Source: Bathymodiolus brooksi (Eukaryota > Mollusca > Bivalvia > Mytilida > Modiolidae). From it: DNA of 64,000 nt. The stretch covers positions 93,153,353 to 93,217,352 of the forward strand of contig OY804580.1 of assembly GCA_963680875.1 (NCBI GenBank), in the 5' to 3' direction. The notes under the pieces are model-generated. The model did not search any database, was not told the DNA's origin, and saw only the letters and a program-made list of their open reading frames with translations. Positions 47,912-57,779 of the stretch are shown here, in pieces (the first letter of the stretch is position 1; each line of letters begins with the position of its first letter). The position numbers and the translations under genes are program-made.

Positions 47912-48130
47912 CCGCCCTCCAAAGCAGATGGTGGTATTGCAAGGATATACCACATCCTGCAATACCACCCTCTGAAGGGCATTCAGTATAATATAAAATA
48001 TACTGCCTTTGGTTGAGGGTGTTACTGTAGATTACCACACTCAGAAAGATATCACCATCGACTTCGTCTCGGGTGATATTTGTCTTCTTGTGGTAATCTA
48101 CCGTAACAACCTCAACTAAAGGCAGTATGT
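47912..48130. mobile_element. two adjacent snapback repeats
   Basis: 47912-47981: GCCCTCCAAAGCAGATGG, TGGTATTGCAAGG pair with TCCTGCAATACCACC, CTCTGAAGGGC. 47999-48130: ACTGCCTTTGGTTGAGG, GTAGATTACCAC pair with GTGGTAATCTACC and CCTCAACTAAAGGCAGT, with an inner GATATCACC/GGGTGATAT stem. Confidence 0.75.
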
Positions 48131-48349
48131 TTATATTAACAATTAATAACCTACTCAAAATTCGACTTCTAACTCCCTCTTTTCGGTAAAGGAACAACAT
48201 ATTGAACATTAAGCCTCATACAACTGTTGGGTATAAGTGAATAGACGTGCTCGGAAACAATCAGCCAATCAGAACACTTTATAGAATAATACTTGGTTCT
48301 GATTGGACTCGAAAATCATAATCGAAAGTTTTAGGATCGTAAGATGAAG

Positions 48350-48410
48350 GGTGAGGGGTTATAGTATTTAACGCCACTTTCAACAATATTTCAGTATCGT
48401 TACGGCAAAC
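48350..48410 (-). repeat. SINE family A tail fragment
   Basis: TAGTATTTAACGCCACTTTC and CAACAATATTTCAGTATCG match the end of family A only. Confidence 0.6.
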
Positions 48411-48559
48411 TGAAGAGGTATATACTAAAAATCATTACAATTAACGTACATTTGTTTTGTAAATAGAAATTTGATTCATTTAATATGAGAGCGGTCATGT
48501 GTTTGAGTGATAGGGATATAATTTTTTGCCCCTTTCAATGATGTTATATATTGGATTTT

Positions 48560-48829
48560 GAATATGTTTCGACTGTGTGGTATTTTGGATATGTTTCGAC
48601 AGTGTGGTATTTTGGATATGTTTCGACAGTGTTGTAATTTGGATATGTTTCGACAGTGCGGTATTTTCGATATGTTTCGACAGTGTGGTATTTTGGATAT
48701 GTTTCGACAGTGTGGTAATTTGGATATGTTTCGACAGTGCGGTATTTTCGATATGTTTCGACAGTGTGGTATTTTGGATATGTTTTGACAGTGTGATATT
48801 TTGGATATGTTTCGACGGTGTGGTATTTT
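48560..48829 (+). repeat. 27-bp minisatellite, about 10 copies
   Basis: The unit is GATATGTTTCGACAGTG followed by TGGTATTTTG, with GCGGTATTTTC and GTTGTAATTTG variants. Being 27 bp, it leaves long open frames on both strands (for example HCRNISKIP on the minus strand and MFRQCGILD on the plus strand), which are repeat artefacts. The preceding 48476-48560 matches dispersed repeat family D, whose TTGGATTTTGGAACTG, AGACAGTGGTATTTT segment resembles the unit. Confidence 0.92.
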
Positions 48830-49333
48830 GTGTTTTTTACTTGATGATGCATGAGTAATTTTCGCTGTTTTGATACAAATATAATTCGCTATTTTCACTT
48901 TTGATAGAACTTTTGTCGCCATTTTGATCTATAGCTGTTTTGAAGAGAAGATATAAAAATGTTCGCTCTTTTAATTCAAGCTTGGAACATAGGCACTTAA
49001 TTCAGGTTCATTTACAGCCGCGAATAATGCAAAATATACACACTCGAGGAAGTAACGCGTCCTTTTTTGTTGTTTTTTTTGTAAACAACAAAATATGGAA
49101 ATTTACTGGATTGGTCTAGTTTTAATAAAGCCTAATCAACCATGAAACCGTAGCTAAATATACCCGATACATTATATTTTTTAAACGCAGATGAATACAT
49201 TTAAGAAAAACCGACAATAAATACGTAAACACTACACAATTTAAAAGTGTAATAGCGATTCTCTTCATTGTGTCTGATCGCCACTTAACGTAACGTTACT
49301 TAATGGGATAAAATAGTATTTTTCCAGTGGAAA

Positions 49334-49462
49334 ATGAATCTTGTGTTGGGATATATCTTGCTGTGCAAAGCTTTATTTGTTATTTCCGAAAGTCTGGACG
49401 GAACTAAGCTGTCTGATCGACTGAAAGTGATAAGAGATGGTGTAGGGGTTACTCATATGCAG
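49334..49462 (+). CDS. probable first coding exon of a second CACHD1-like gene (signal peptide)
   Basis: An ATG with A at -3 opens 43 codons ending CATATGCAG|GTACAG, a usable donor in phase 0. The protein begins with a good signal peptide ([18 protein letters not shown]) and then [20 protein letters not shown] and VTHMQ. The last part resembles the N-terminus of human CACHD1, where a signal peptide is followed by LASQMRRLAAEELGVVTMQ. With the 3' end of a CACHD1-like gene 16 kb upstream on the same strand, a tandem duplicate is the simplest reading. No second exon could be found before the window ends. Confidence 0.5.
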
Positions 49463-49485
49463 GTACAGTACATCTTTTATGTTTA

Positions 49486-49742
49486 TTTGTTTGTTTGATG
49501 GTGTTGAACGCCACTTTCAACAACATTTCAGTCATATCATGGCGGTCAGTTTTATTGGAGAAAACCGGAGGACCCGGAGACAACCAGCGACCTGTCGCAA
49601 GTCACTGACAAACTTTTATCACATAATGTTGTATCGACTACACCTCGCCATGAACGGAGTTCGAACTCACAACATCAGTGGTGATAGGCACTGATTGCAT
49701 ATGTAGTTGTAAATTCAACTACCATACGACCACGACGGCCCC
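49486..49742 (-). mobile_element. SINE family A, near full length
   Basis: GATGGTGTTGAACGCCACTT, GGAGGACCCGGAGACAACC, and at the right CATGAACGGAGTTCGAACTC with the B box. It lies directly after the first-exon donor. Confidence 0.8.
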
Positions 49743-49884
49743 TATGCATCTTTTAATTTAGATTTGTAACTATTTTGTGACTTAGGGATTATGGACTGGA
49801 ATTTACATTTAGGAAAATCATTTGCGTCAATTGTGTCAATTTGGCAAAATGAAATATAGTTTTCCATAGGGAATATATTATCTT

Positions 49885-50265
49885 GTCGGAAAATATAAAA
49901 ATTATTTCTGCAAGTTTAAAACAGATAGGAAAGCGGGATTTCGGAAAGCTTCTCTGGGCTGTTTCGCAGCTATACAAATAAATTTGATTTTTACCAAAAA
50001 TGAACTTGCATGTATATTGCATTTATCCTGCAATTTCAAAAAATCAACAACAACTGCTAATTTTACTGAAAACATCAGAAACAAGTGTCGTTCTAGTTTT
50101 TTAGAGTTTCCTCTATCAAGTCCGTGTATGCTGGCATCGCGTCTTATAATTAGCTCGACATGAATCATGTACAAGCAAAGCTTTATAAGGTCCATGACTA
50201 AATAACACAGAAGTTTATTTGACTCGTTTATGAGAATTCAAAATGACATGGTTGCAGAATATTGT
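49885..50265 (-). repeat. dispersed repeat G, copy 2
   Basis: It is the homologue of 45535-45905. The 97- and 77-residue minus-strand frames within are not shared intact with the other copy, so coding is unlikely. Confidence 0.5.
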
Positions 50266-50837
50266 TTTATACATATAGCACACGCTTTCAATGTGGTAGA
50301 CGACTTTATACATACTCATTGATACAAGATTTTACCATGCAGTTTCTAAATTAAAAATAACTAATATAAGAACAGTTTATTTTTTTATATTTAGATGAAT
50401 TAGAAATTTTTAATCACTTCCATGGATGTTGATAAATTAATATGAGACAGGCAACCTGTTTGAAGGACGAAGTCCTAAAATTTAAATAATAGTATGATCT
50501 GTACAAGTTATTATCTTTTATTTTGAATGAATTTTGTAGCCGATTTGTTATGGCTGTTCCGTTCATTTTACCTACTGTACGCCGCTCTTCCATCTGGAGT
50601 TTCGTAGAAAGAGATTTTTTTATTAGAATTTTATTTCAAGTTTATTTCGATTTTGCATAGAGTGAATAATTAAAGAATTGGGAATTTTTCATTGAAATAT
50701 ATTTCTTTTGCGTTTCTAAATTATCAATTGATCTTTTCTTAAACTTCCGGTGAACAGATGTTTGACTATCAATATAGAAGGAAAAATCGGACAGCCTACC
50801 GTTATAAGGACTTCGTCCTTTATTAACCTGAATAAAT

Positions 50838-50935
50838 CAGGGTGGACAACGTACGTCATACATCCGGGTATTTTTTTGTATCGAAAACTTCATAATGGCG
50901 GAAATTTTTCAACCATCTGACAAGATATAACTCAT
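50838..50935 (+). repeat. solo copy of the palindrome arm
   Basis: GGGTGGACAACGTACGTCAT, CATCCGGGTATTTTTTTGTA and CAACCATCTGACAAGATATA match the arm of the palindrome at 53348-54026. Confidence 0.75.
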
Positions 50936-52320
50936 TAGCTCACCTTGCCAAAGGCAATGTGAGCTTTTACCATTACATGGCGTCCGTTGTCCGTCGTCTG
51001 TCGTCCGTTAACTTTTCACGTTTTAATCTTCTCCTCTGAAACCCCTCTGCCAAAATGAAGTGAAACGTGGTAGGAAGCATCTATGGAAGGTTCTCTCTAA
51101 AGATAACTCGAATAATACTGCGCCCTCTATCGGCCCTATTTTGTTTTGGTCTTTTTAATTGATAACTGACCCAAGTTAGCCTAAATAAATGAAATGTGAC
51201 TTAATGTGTTAATAATATAAATCCTTGCCTTCTATAGATTTTAATTTCTTATCTAATTCTTATTCTTATCATGTAACAATATGCAGGTTGCTATTTTCAT
51301 TGAATGGCATCTCAAAATAGATGGCTTCACAGTAGGAGCTCTTCCTTTATATTGGTTACATCCTGTATATTACAACTGACAGCTAATGCATGGCAAGCAA
51401 TTTTAATCAGCAATCAGTATCATAAAATACATTTGTTTAAATCTTTATTTTAGATGAAATTAAAAAATCATTACAAGAGTGAATTCAATTCAAGCTTTTA
51501 TTTACTTTCCAACTTTGAAATAAAAATCAATATGTTTTAATATTTAAAAAATAGTAATTATTCATTTAAGTTTTATTTCATGTTTGGTTTTATTAACAGG
51601 ATATGTGTATTGAATACAGCATTACATCATCTGATCGCTCCATTGGACATTATTTACAAACACTTTAGCTCCTCCTATTTAATGTCGTAATACCCATAAG
51701 TCATAGCGATTTACTATTTCCGGTTTGACGGATTTGTTCAATTAATGCACCCAGGCGTTATTGTAGCGACCAGCGGGAGCGTAATATAGCGACTGGATTA
51801 TTCGGGTTACTCAAAAGATTGTTAATTTTGTCCCGATCCATTAACAAACATGGCCGCCATAGGCAATTCTTGTTTCTGATTGGTCGATTTTTAAAAATCT
51901 TCTTCTCTGAAACCGCTTGGCCAAATGAACCGCAACTTGGTAGGAAGCATCATTGGAAGTTCCTCTATAACGATTGCTCATTTAATTCCGATCCGTTAAC
52001 AAACATGGCCGCCATAGACAATTCTTGGTTCTGATTGGCCGATTTCTACAAATCTTCTTCTCTGAAGCCGCTTGGCCAAATGAACCGAAACTTGGTAGGA
52101 AGCATCATTGGAAGTTCTTCTATAAAGATTGCTCGTTTAGTTCCGATCCGTTAACAAACATGGCCACCATAGGCAATTCTTGTTTTTGATTGGCCGATTT
52201 TTAAAAATCTTCTCCTCTGAAACCACTTTGCCAAATGAACCGTAACTTGGTAGGAAGCATCTATGGCAGGTCCTCTATTAGGAGTGCTCATTTCATCCCG
52301 ATCCGTTTACAAACGTGACA
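50936..52320 (+). repeat. dispersed repeat with a 155-bp tandem section
   Basis: The start (GGCAATGTGAGC, GGCGTCCGTTGTCCGTCGTC, TCTTCTCCTCTGAAA) is a repeat type common in invertebrate genomes. From about 51835 a 155-bp unit repeats three times (starts 51835, 51990, 52145, partial at 52300), each with GATCCRTTAACAAACATGG, CTGAAACC, GGCCAAATGAACCG and CTTGGTAGGAAGCATC. Open frames here are repeat shadows. Confidence 0.8.
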
Positions 52321-52566
52321 GCCACAGGCAATTCTTGTTTCTATTTCTATTTCTATAAGATTGTTTCAGGTAAAACACAATAAAGGGCAATGCGGTCTTG
52401 CAGCAGAGCTGAAAATTCAAGTATTGTTATTCTTAAAAGGAACATGGTTTCTATGATCTATAATGTATGAAGCTGGTATGATGTTAAGATTACTCAGAAT
52501 TACTTGCTAGTTCTCTTTTTAATTAACATTTATTCACAAGATTATAATTACACCCTTAAATATAGC

Positions 52567-52601
52567 TACGGACACTACATGGTTTTTGTAGTGTCCGTAA
52601 C
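52567..52601. repeat. short perfect hairpin
   Basis: TACGGACACTACA and TGTAGTGTCCGTA pair perfectly (13 bp) across a short T-rich loop. A related TTACGGACCC follows at 52741. Confidence 0.6.
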
Positions 52602-53347
52602 CATATCTTCTGTTTTGCAGTTTTTATTCTGTCTACAATTGTTCATATTTTGACTGATTATGACTACTCTGTGTATTTTACATCTTCAAACATGAAAATA
52701 TAAATCTTTTGACAGTGTTTTCTAGAAGATTATCTTACTGGTTACGGACCCTAAAGATTTCTGATAGAGACATTTTTTGGACTTTGAAATACAAATAAAA
52801 AAAATTTTAATCCAATATCATACTGAAATATATATTTTATTAACTTGTTATATTTGATGAGTGGGAAACATAATTTATTTTATGAAATTAGGTGTTTTAT
52901 TATGCTTAAGGTTCACATAACGAATGGGAGAAATTCTTGTCTAAAACTATATAACGAAACATACCTTTTGGATAAAGCCTGATAATTTCTCCAATTGATG
53001 TCCGATTTTCATGAATTTGGTATCAAATTTATCCTGATTAATTTTTCGAAAGATTTATATTAAAATACTTTTGTTGTTTTCCTATTTTGAAAAGTAAATT
53101 TTGGTGTAAAAATAAACAAATTTCAAATGCAACAGCATAACACCTTATTTGTGCAAATTCTTCGATATCCTTTTGCCTGTTACTCAAAAACTATGAGAGA
53201 TATCTTCTTGAAATTGTGCATGCAACTTCTGTGTTTCACCACCCAAAACATGATATTAGAGTGATACTTTTAAATTCAATGGAAGTATGTTAATATTGCA
53301 CATAACACATTGCTTTTGAGTATGAGCCCTATATTGTGTTTCAGCAG

Positions 53348-54026
53348 TTTAGAGATTAACGTATTACCTGGATATCAAAATTTGACATTTAAAATATTCT
53401 GCTTAAAATGTAAAAGATAACATTTACAGGGTGGACAACGTACGTCATACATCCGTGTATTTTTTTTTATCGAAAACTTTATAATGGCAGAAATTGTTCA
53501 ACCATCTGACAAAATAAAACTCATTTTTATACTATTTTAACAATGAACCTGTATGATAAAAGCTAGACCAAAGTACTCTACGGACTTGTATGATAATATT
53601 TACATCGATAATATTCATTTTTCTAATCATTCCGACAATATTTCCCTTTGGTGCTGGATCCAACGTGACGTCAGATAAATGTATTATTTTTGAAGATCCA
53701 GCTTCATAAGGAAATGTTGTCGGAATGATTAGACAAATGACAACATCTTTTTGAATATTATCGATGTAAATATTATCATACAAGTCCGTAGGGTACTTTG
53801 GTCTGGCTTTTATCATACAGGTTCGTTGTTAAAATAGTATAAAAATGAGATTTATTTTGTCAGATGGTTGAACAATTTCCGCCATTATAAAGTTTTCGAT
53901 AAAAGATACCCGGATGTATGACGTACGTTGTCCATACTCTAAATGTTTCCTTTTTACCTTTTACATTTTAAGCAGAATATTTTAAATGTCAAATTTTGAT
54001 ATCCAGATAATACGTTAATCTCTTAA
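53348..54026. mobile_element. 680-bp palindrome (foldback element)
   Basis: Arms of about 300 bp are inverted: AGAGATTAACGTATTA at about 53351 against TAATACGTTAATCTCT near 54010, then GGGTGGACAACGTACGTCAT against its complement, through GACAATATTTCC near 53635. The loop (about 53648-53708) is CTTTGGTGCTGGATCC, then GATCCAGCTTCATAAG. No coding sequence. Confidence 0.85.
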
Positions 54027-54058
54027 CAATCTTAAAAAATCTCTCATTAAATCATCAC

Positions 54059-54450
54059 TTGAGTATCCCTTTTCTGCACATGGCTGCTACAATAAAGGCG
54101 AAATCTATCAACACGAAATGGTCCAATGCAGGGCTGCAAGTTTCGTCACTGTCAAGTGATCGAGTATTTCATGATGTGGACCATATAACGTCTGACGTGA
54201 CGATTTCAGTCTATCTTGTGAATCCCTGTGTAGGGAGTTTGCAACGGAGAATCCAGGTAGAATGCACAGACACTGGAGTATCGCATCAATGGAGATATCT
54301 AAGCTCCACGTGCATGTTCTGCTGTAATGTTGCTACAAAGAAAAGGGAAGCTTACTATTTGAGATTTGAAATCATCTCATTTGTCATACAAGTTGCATGT
54401 CAGTCGGGTTTCATCATAAATTTCCGTGTAGAGGTCCAGCTTTGAAGCAG
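54059..54450 (-). pseudogene. decayed minus-strand coding remnant of a repeat-borne protein
   Basis: Translating the minus strand gives KLDLYTEIYDETRLTCNLYD (near 54437-54380), VSFPFLCSNITAEHA, RYSSVCAFYLD and, after a frame change, RLKSSRQTLYGPHHEILDH, with several stops. This order resembles, from memory, the C-terminal part of a reverse-transcriptase-associated protein family widespread in mollusc and cnidarian genomes (LYDKRDDF...SNIP...YGVYISQLIRY...FYGRHHDL). The 128-residue plus-strand open frame is probably its shadow. Confidence 0.5.
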
Positions 54451-54980
54451 ACTTACGAATGCCTGTGGTATTCGGAAATACAAGCAGAATTAGAAAAAAT
54501 ATGACCTTGAAAATCGCCAAACTGAACATATTGTTGATAGATAGTATGTCATCTTTATAGCGGAAACTAACATTGACGGATGGCTTTTATTGTTTTCTCT
54601 CTGTTTTATGGAGTTGTGCCTTTATAACATTTAACTCATACGAATATGCAATAAGTCGTTAAGAAGGGAAAAACAATTGGTATCCATTGAAATGCCAACT
54701 GTCTTGAAAAAGCACAACCATCAATTAAACACTACACATATGTTGTCGCTCAAAAAGTTCAGGATACTAAAAATGTCAATTGCAGAGCATTTATGTTGGA
54801 ATCAGAGTTTTTTTTTCCACAAAACGAGACGTGTATCTTCCTAAAACAAGCATCCAGAAAACGCTTACCAATCAATTTTCAACTAAAGTGTAAAGCAGTG
54901 ATGAACAAAAAAACAGGAGCGGAGGCAGTCATGCATTAAATCTTGCAAACACAATTTCTGAAAAATAGATCAAAGAATAA

Positions 54981-55216
54981 ATTGGTTGGTTGGTTTGTTT
55001 TATGGTGCTTAACGCCACTTTCAACAATTTTTCCGTTATATCAGATTACCCGGAGAAAACCACCGACCTGTCGCAAGTCACTGACAAACTTTATCACATA
55101 ATGTTGTACACCTCGCCCTGAGCAGGTGTCGAACCCACAACATCGGTGGTGATAGGCACCGATTGTATAGATAGTTGTAAATCTAACTACCATACGATCA
55201 CTACAACGACGGCCCC
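54981..55216 (-). mobile_element. SINE family A, near full length with small deletion
   Basis: GGTGCTTAACGCCACTTTC, ACCCGGAGAAAACCACCG, GCAAGTCACTGACAAAC and GATAGTTGTAAATCTAAC are present. About 30 bp of the GTGGCGGTCAGTTTTATT block is missing. Confidence 0.75.
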
Positions 55217-55931
55217 CTCAACGAATAAGTATAATAGATGTGATATTCAATCCATTTATTCAAAGCAAATACATTTCATACTTAAATATCTTCTATACAT
55301 TAAATCTTTTAAATAACTCTTCATTTTTTTTAATATCGTGTTTTATGCCAAAAAAATGTATAAGAGGTCACGCAGAGATGAGTTTTTTTTAAAAAGAATT
55401 AATCGCAAGATTCAATTATTTTCTTACAATCATCGGATTTTCAATATATAAGGCATATTACATTTCAGAGCAAAAAACTAAAAAGCTTGATGTTTACTCA
55501 TTGTTTGTTAGGGAATACCTTCAAATATATAGAGGAAATGAAATAATTCAGAAAAGTTCATTTCTGAAAAGACAAAAGAATTATTTGTAAACTATTTGAA
55601 TATGAATTATTTTAATATCATTGTGTCACAAATTTCTCTATATTTATATTATATATATATATATATATTGCTTCATAAGAAGCTTGGGCTTATGAAGCTG
55701 GTTGTAACAAGCATTTGAATAAAATATTATTGTTGTTAAAAAAAAAAAAAAAAAGATTTAACTGTGTCACAAAATTGGTTTATTTTACTATCAAATATAG
55801 CAATAGTTATATAAACAATAATATGTCTTAATCCTTTCTTCTTCCGCATTATTTTTTAATTCCATTTTTTACAGTGAAATCGCCTATAATATCAAGTCTG
55901 TTAAAACAGACGGGAAATGAAAAATACTTAC

Positions 55932-56088
55932 CCCATGGTTTTAAACTGGTGCATTTGAAAAATTGAATCTGGTGTAGCATACATTCAATAATGACATATC
56001 CTTCATTCGAGTCGTTGTTGATAATAACGTTGCCCGCTCCGTTACACGTGTTGAAGGACATCGTACTCACATGTGGAAACATTTGCAT
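55932..56088 (-). other. possible minus-strand exon with a strong donor
   Basis: On the minus strand an open frame (SFNTCNGAGNVIINNDSNEG, YVIIECMLHQIQFFKCTSL) runs into CCATGGG|GTAAGT, a near-consensus 5' splice site at 55931. A matching acceptor in frame was not found, and the upstream side abuts dispersed repeat D at 56108. It could equally be chance. Confidence 0.2.
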
Positions 56089-56107
56089 GAACGTATCCGT
56101 TCACTAA

Positions 56108-56280
56108 GAGGGAGGCTTGTGCCCATAAAACCAGTTTAACCCTGCCACTTTTTATTCTAGTGCTTATACCAAGTGAGTTGTCATATTATATTTGTGTGTT
56201 TTATGGGTATCGCTTTTGCCTCTTTCTAAGATTTTTCAATTGGATTTTTTTTTTTTAATTCTTTTTTATTGTATTTGCAT
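56108..56280 (+). repeat. dispersed repeat family D, copy 3
   Basis: AAGAGGGAGGCTTGTGCCCA, TAAAACCAGTTTAACCCTG and CAATTGGATTTTTTT match copies at 5740 and 8655. Confidence 0.6.
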
Positions 56281-56744
56281 ATGGGACAAATTTAGCATTG
56301 GCTTTCCGACAATTGTTTTGTCCGGAATTGTAACATGGGATAATCAGTCAACTGTACTTCTTCTAAATGTCAACTGGTAAATGTTGCGCATGTCCGAGAG
56401 GTAAAAGTGGTGTTTTTCCAAGAGCGCATTTTTAGAAAAAATAATGTGAAAAAAAACACTTTTTTCCGAGGTACATAGTATGGCAACACATGGTTATGAT
56501 ATTGTGCTTCAGTAGCTCTAGTGAAATATGTGACAATTGTGACAATTGTGTGTAAAGAACAATTTTAATTTTGATTATATATACCTGGAGTTGGACATTG
56601 TTAAAAGGAACCCGGTGAACACTACTCATGAAATCAAAACAAAATCAGGTATTGATGGGTAATATGTCCGCCATTAATTCTGTTTACATTGTGAATACAC
56701 ATTGATTTGTTTGGCGTGTTCATTTTAGTTACATTGAAAGTAAA

Positions 56745-57611
56745 TTGACAATATATCAGATGTCCAATAATCAATCGACCCCGATACAAAAGCGACATAT
56801 TCGCACTAGCAACCCTACCCCTCCTGAACGAGTAGACATGAAAAAGGTAAGATCCGAACCTTTCGATTCTCTGTCTGACTCTGAAACCAATTCCTCAAAT
56901 AATAACGAGATGGCTGACGCGATTGAATTTGTACAACCACTGTTATCACAAAAGATGTCCATAACTGAAGAAGATATTATAAAAATATCCAAAGCAGTTA
57001 AGGCTGAAATACTTGCTGATATCAACAAACTCATACACGCAAGAACAGAACCATTAGTCCAGAAAATTTCAAAACTGGAAACTGAAAATAAACAATTACA
57101 AAAAGACCTTGACGCACTGGAACAGTATGGACGCCGTAGTTTAGTTAGAATTTCTGGTTTATCCGAGCGTGCGACAGGAGATGAAACAACTACTGCTGTT
57201 CGTAAAATAATGTCTGAAATCGACCCAGACCACAAACCAGAAGAGGTCATCAGATCACATTGGGTTGGTAAAAGTAGCGGTCACCAGGTATCACACAGAA
57301 AGCCCAGACAAATAATTGTTCGTCTGTCCGACCCATCAGTTAAAATCAGACTAATGAAGTGTCGGAAAAACTTGAAGTCGTCAAGAGACTTTAAGTCTGT
57401 CTTCATCAATGAAGATCTAGCTCACACTAGAAACAAAATATTTTTCTTAGCAAGACAACTTCAAAAGAACAAATCCGTAGCACAAGTGTGGACAACAAAT
57501 GGCAACATTCGCCTGAAAGATAGACACAGCCGAATATATGAAACGAACACAATTGATCGATTTCTACAGGTTGCAGTTCAACTAGATCCATCATATACCC
57601 TACCCGAATAA
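56745..57611 (+). CDS. LINE-2 ORF1: coiled-coil nucleic-acid-binding-like protein
   Basis: An intact frame of 288 residues. The N-terminus is Ser/Thr/Pro-rich (NQSTPIQKRHIRTSNPTPPE). A coiled coil (about residues 95-130, PLVQKISKLETENKQLQKDL) precedes ALEQYGRRSLVRISGLSE, and then a domain with RQIIVRLSDPSVKIRLMKCR and FKSVFINEDLAHTRNKIFFL. This layout matches LINE ORF1 proteins with a coiled coil and an RRM-like fold (the EQYGRR...I.G...VI.NEDLT pattern). It would chaperone LINE RNA. Confidence 0.8.
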   Translation: MTIYQMSNNQSTPIQKRHIRTSNPTPPERVDMKKVRSEPFDSLSDSETNSSNNNEMADAIEFVQPLLSQKMSITEEDIIKISKAVKAEILADINKLIHARTEPLVQKISKLETENKQLQKDLDALEQYGRRSLVRISGLSERATGDETTTAVRKIMSEIDPDHKPEEVIRSHWVGKSSGHQVSHRKPRQIIVRLSDPSVKIRLMKCRKNLKSSRDFKSVFINEDLAHTRNKIFFLARQLQKNKSVAQVWTTNGNIRLKDRHSRIYETNTIDRFLQVAVQLDPSYTLPE

Positions 57612-57779
57612 TCTAGCTAACTGTTCATTAAATAAAATGACTTGTTGAATTTTCTAAATCTCTCTATATATATCAACAATGTAGTATGACCATACTTCAA
57701 TTGTTTTCTACTGTACTAATTATTACGTGTATCTTACATGTTAAACATAATTATTATATAGATATATAATATCATGTAT

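Larger units (their letters stand above)
42810..49333. other. intergenic region upstream of the second CACHD1-like exon
   Basis: No gene is recognised. The region holds foldback or hairpin elements (43341-43480, 44508-44558, 44880-44909, 45037-45112, 47070-47214, 47912-47981 and 47999-48130), one of a pair of dispersed repeats (45535-45905), a SINE tail fragment and a 27-bp minisatellite. Confidence 0.6.
49463..56640. other. presumed intron 1 of the second CACHD1-like gene, repeat-rich
   Basis: Apart from the elements listed separately, no exon is recognised. It holds two SINEs, dispersed repeat G copy 2 (49885-50265), a 155-bp tandem repeat, a 680-bp palindrome with a solo arm copy at 50838-50935, and AT microsatellite and poly(A) runs near 55650-55753. 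Confidence 0.5.

Noticed and set aside
48476..48922. 148-residue minus-strand repeat protein (HCRNISKIP repeats)
   Set aside because: It is translated from the 27-bp minisatellite; equivalent open frames exist on the other strand and in other frames.
51819..52034. 71-residue ORF with [17 protein letters not shown]
   Set aside because: It spans two units of the 155-bp tandem repeat and repeats itself.
54059..54445. 128-residue plus-strand ORF as a gene
   Set aside because: The opposite strand shows a decayed, recognisable coding remnant, so the plus-strand frame is most likely its shadow.
56771..57250. 159-residue minus-strand ORF
   Set aside because: It is the antisense shadow of the LINE ORF1 coiled-coil region.
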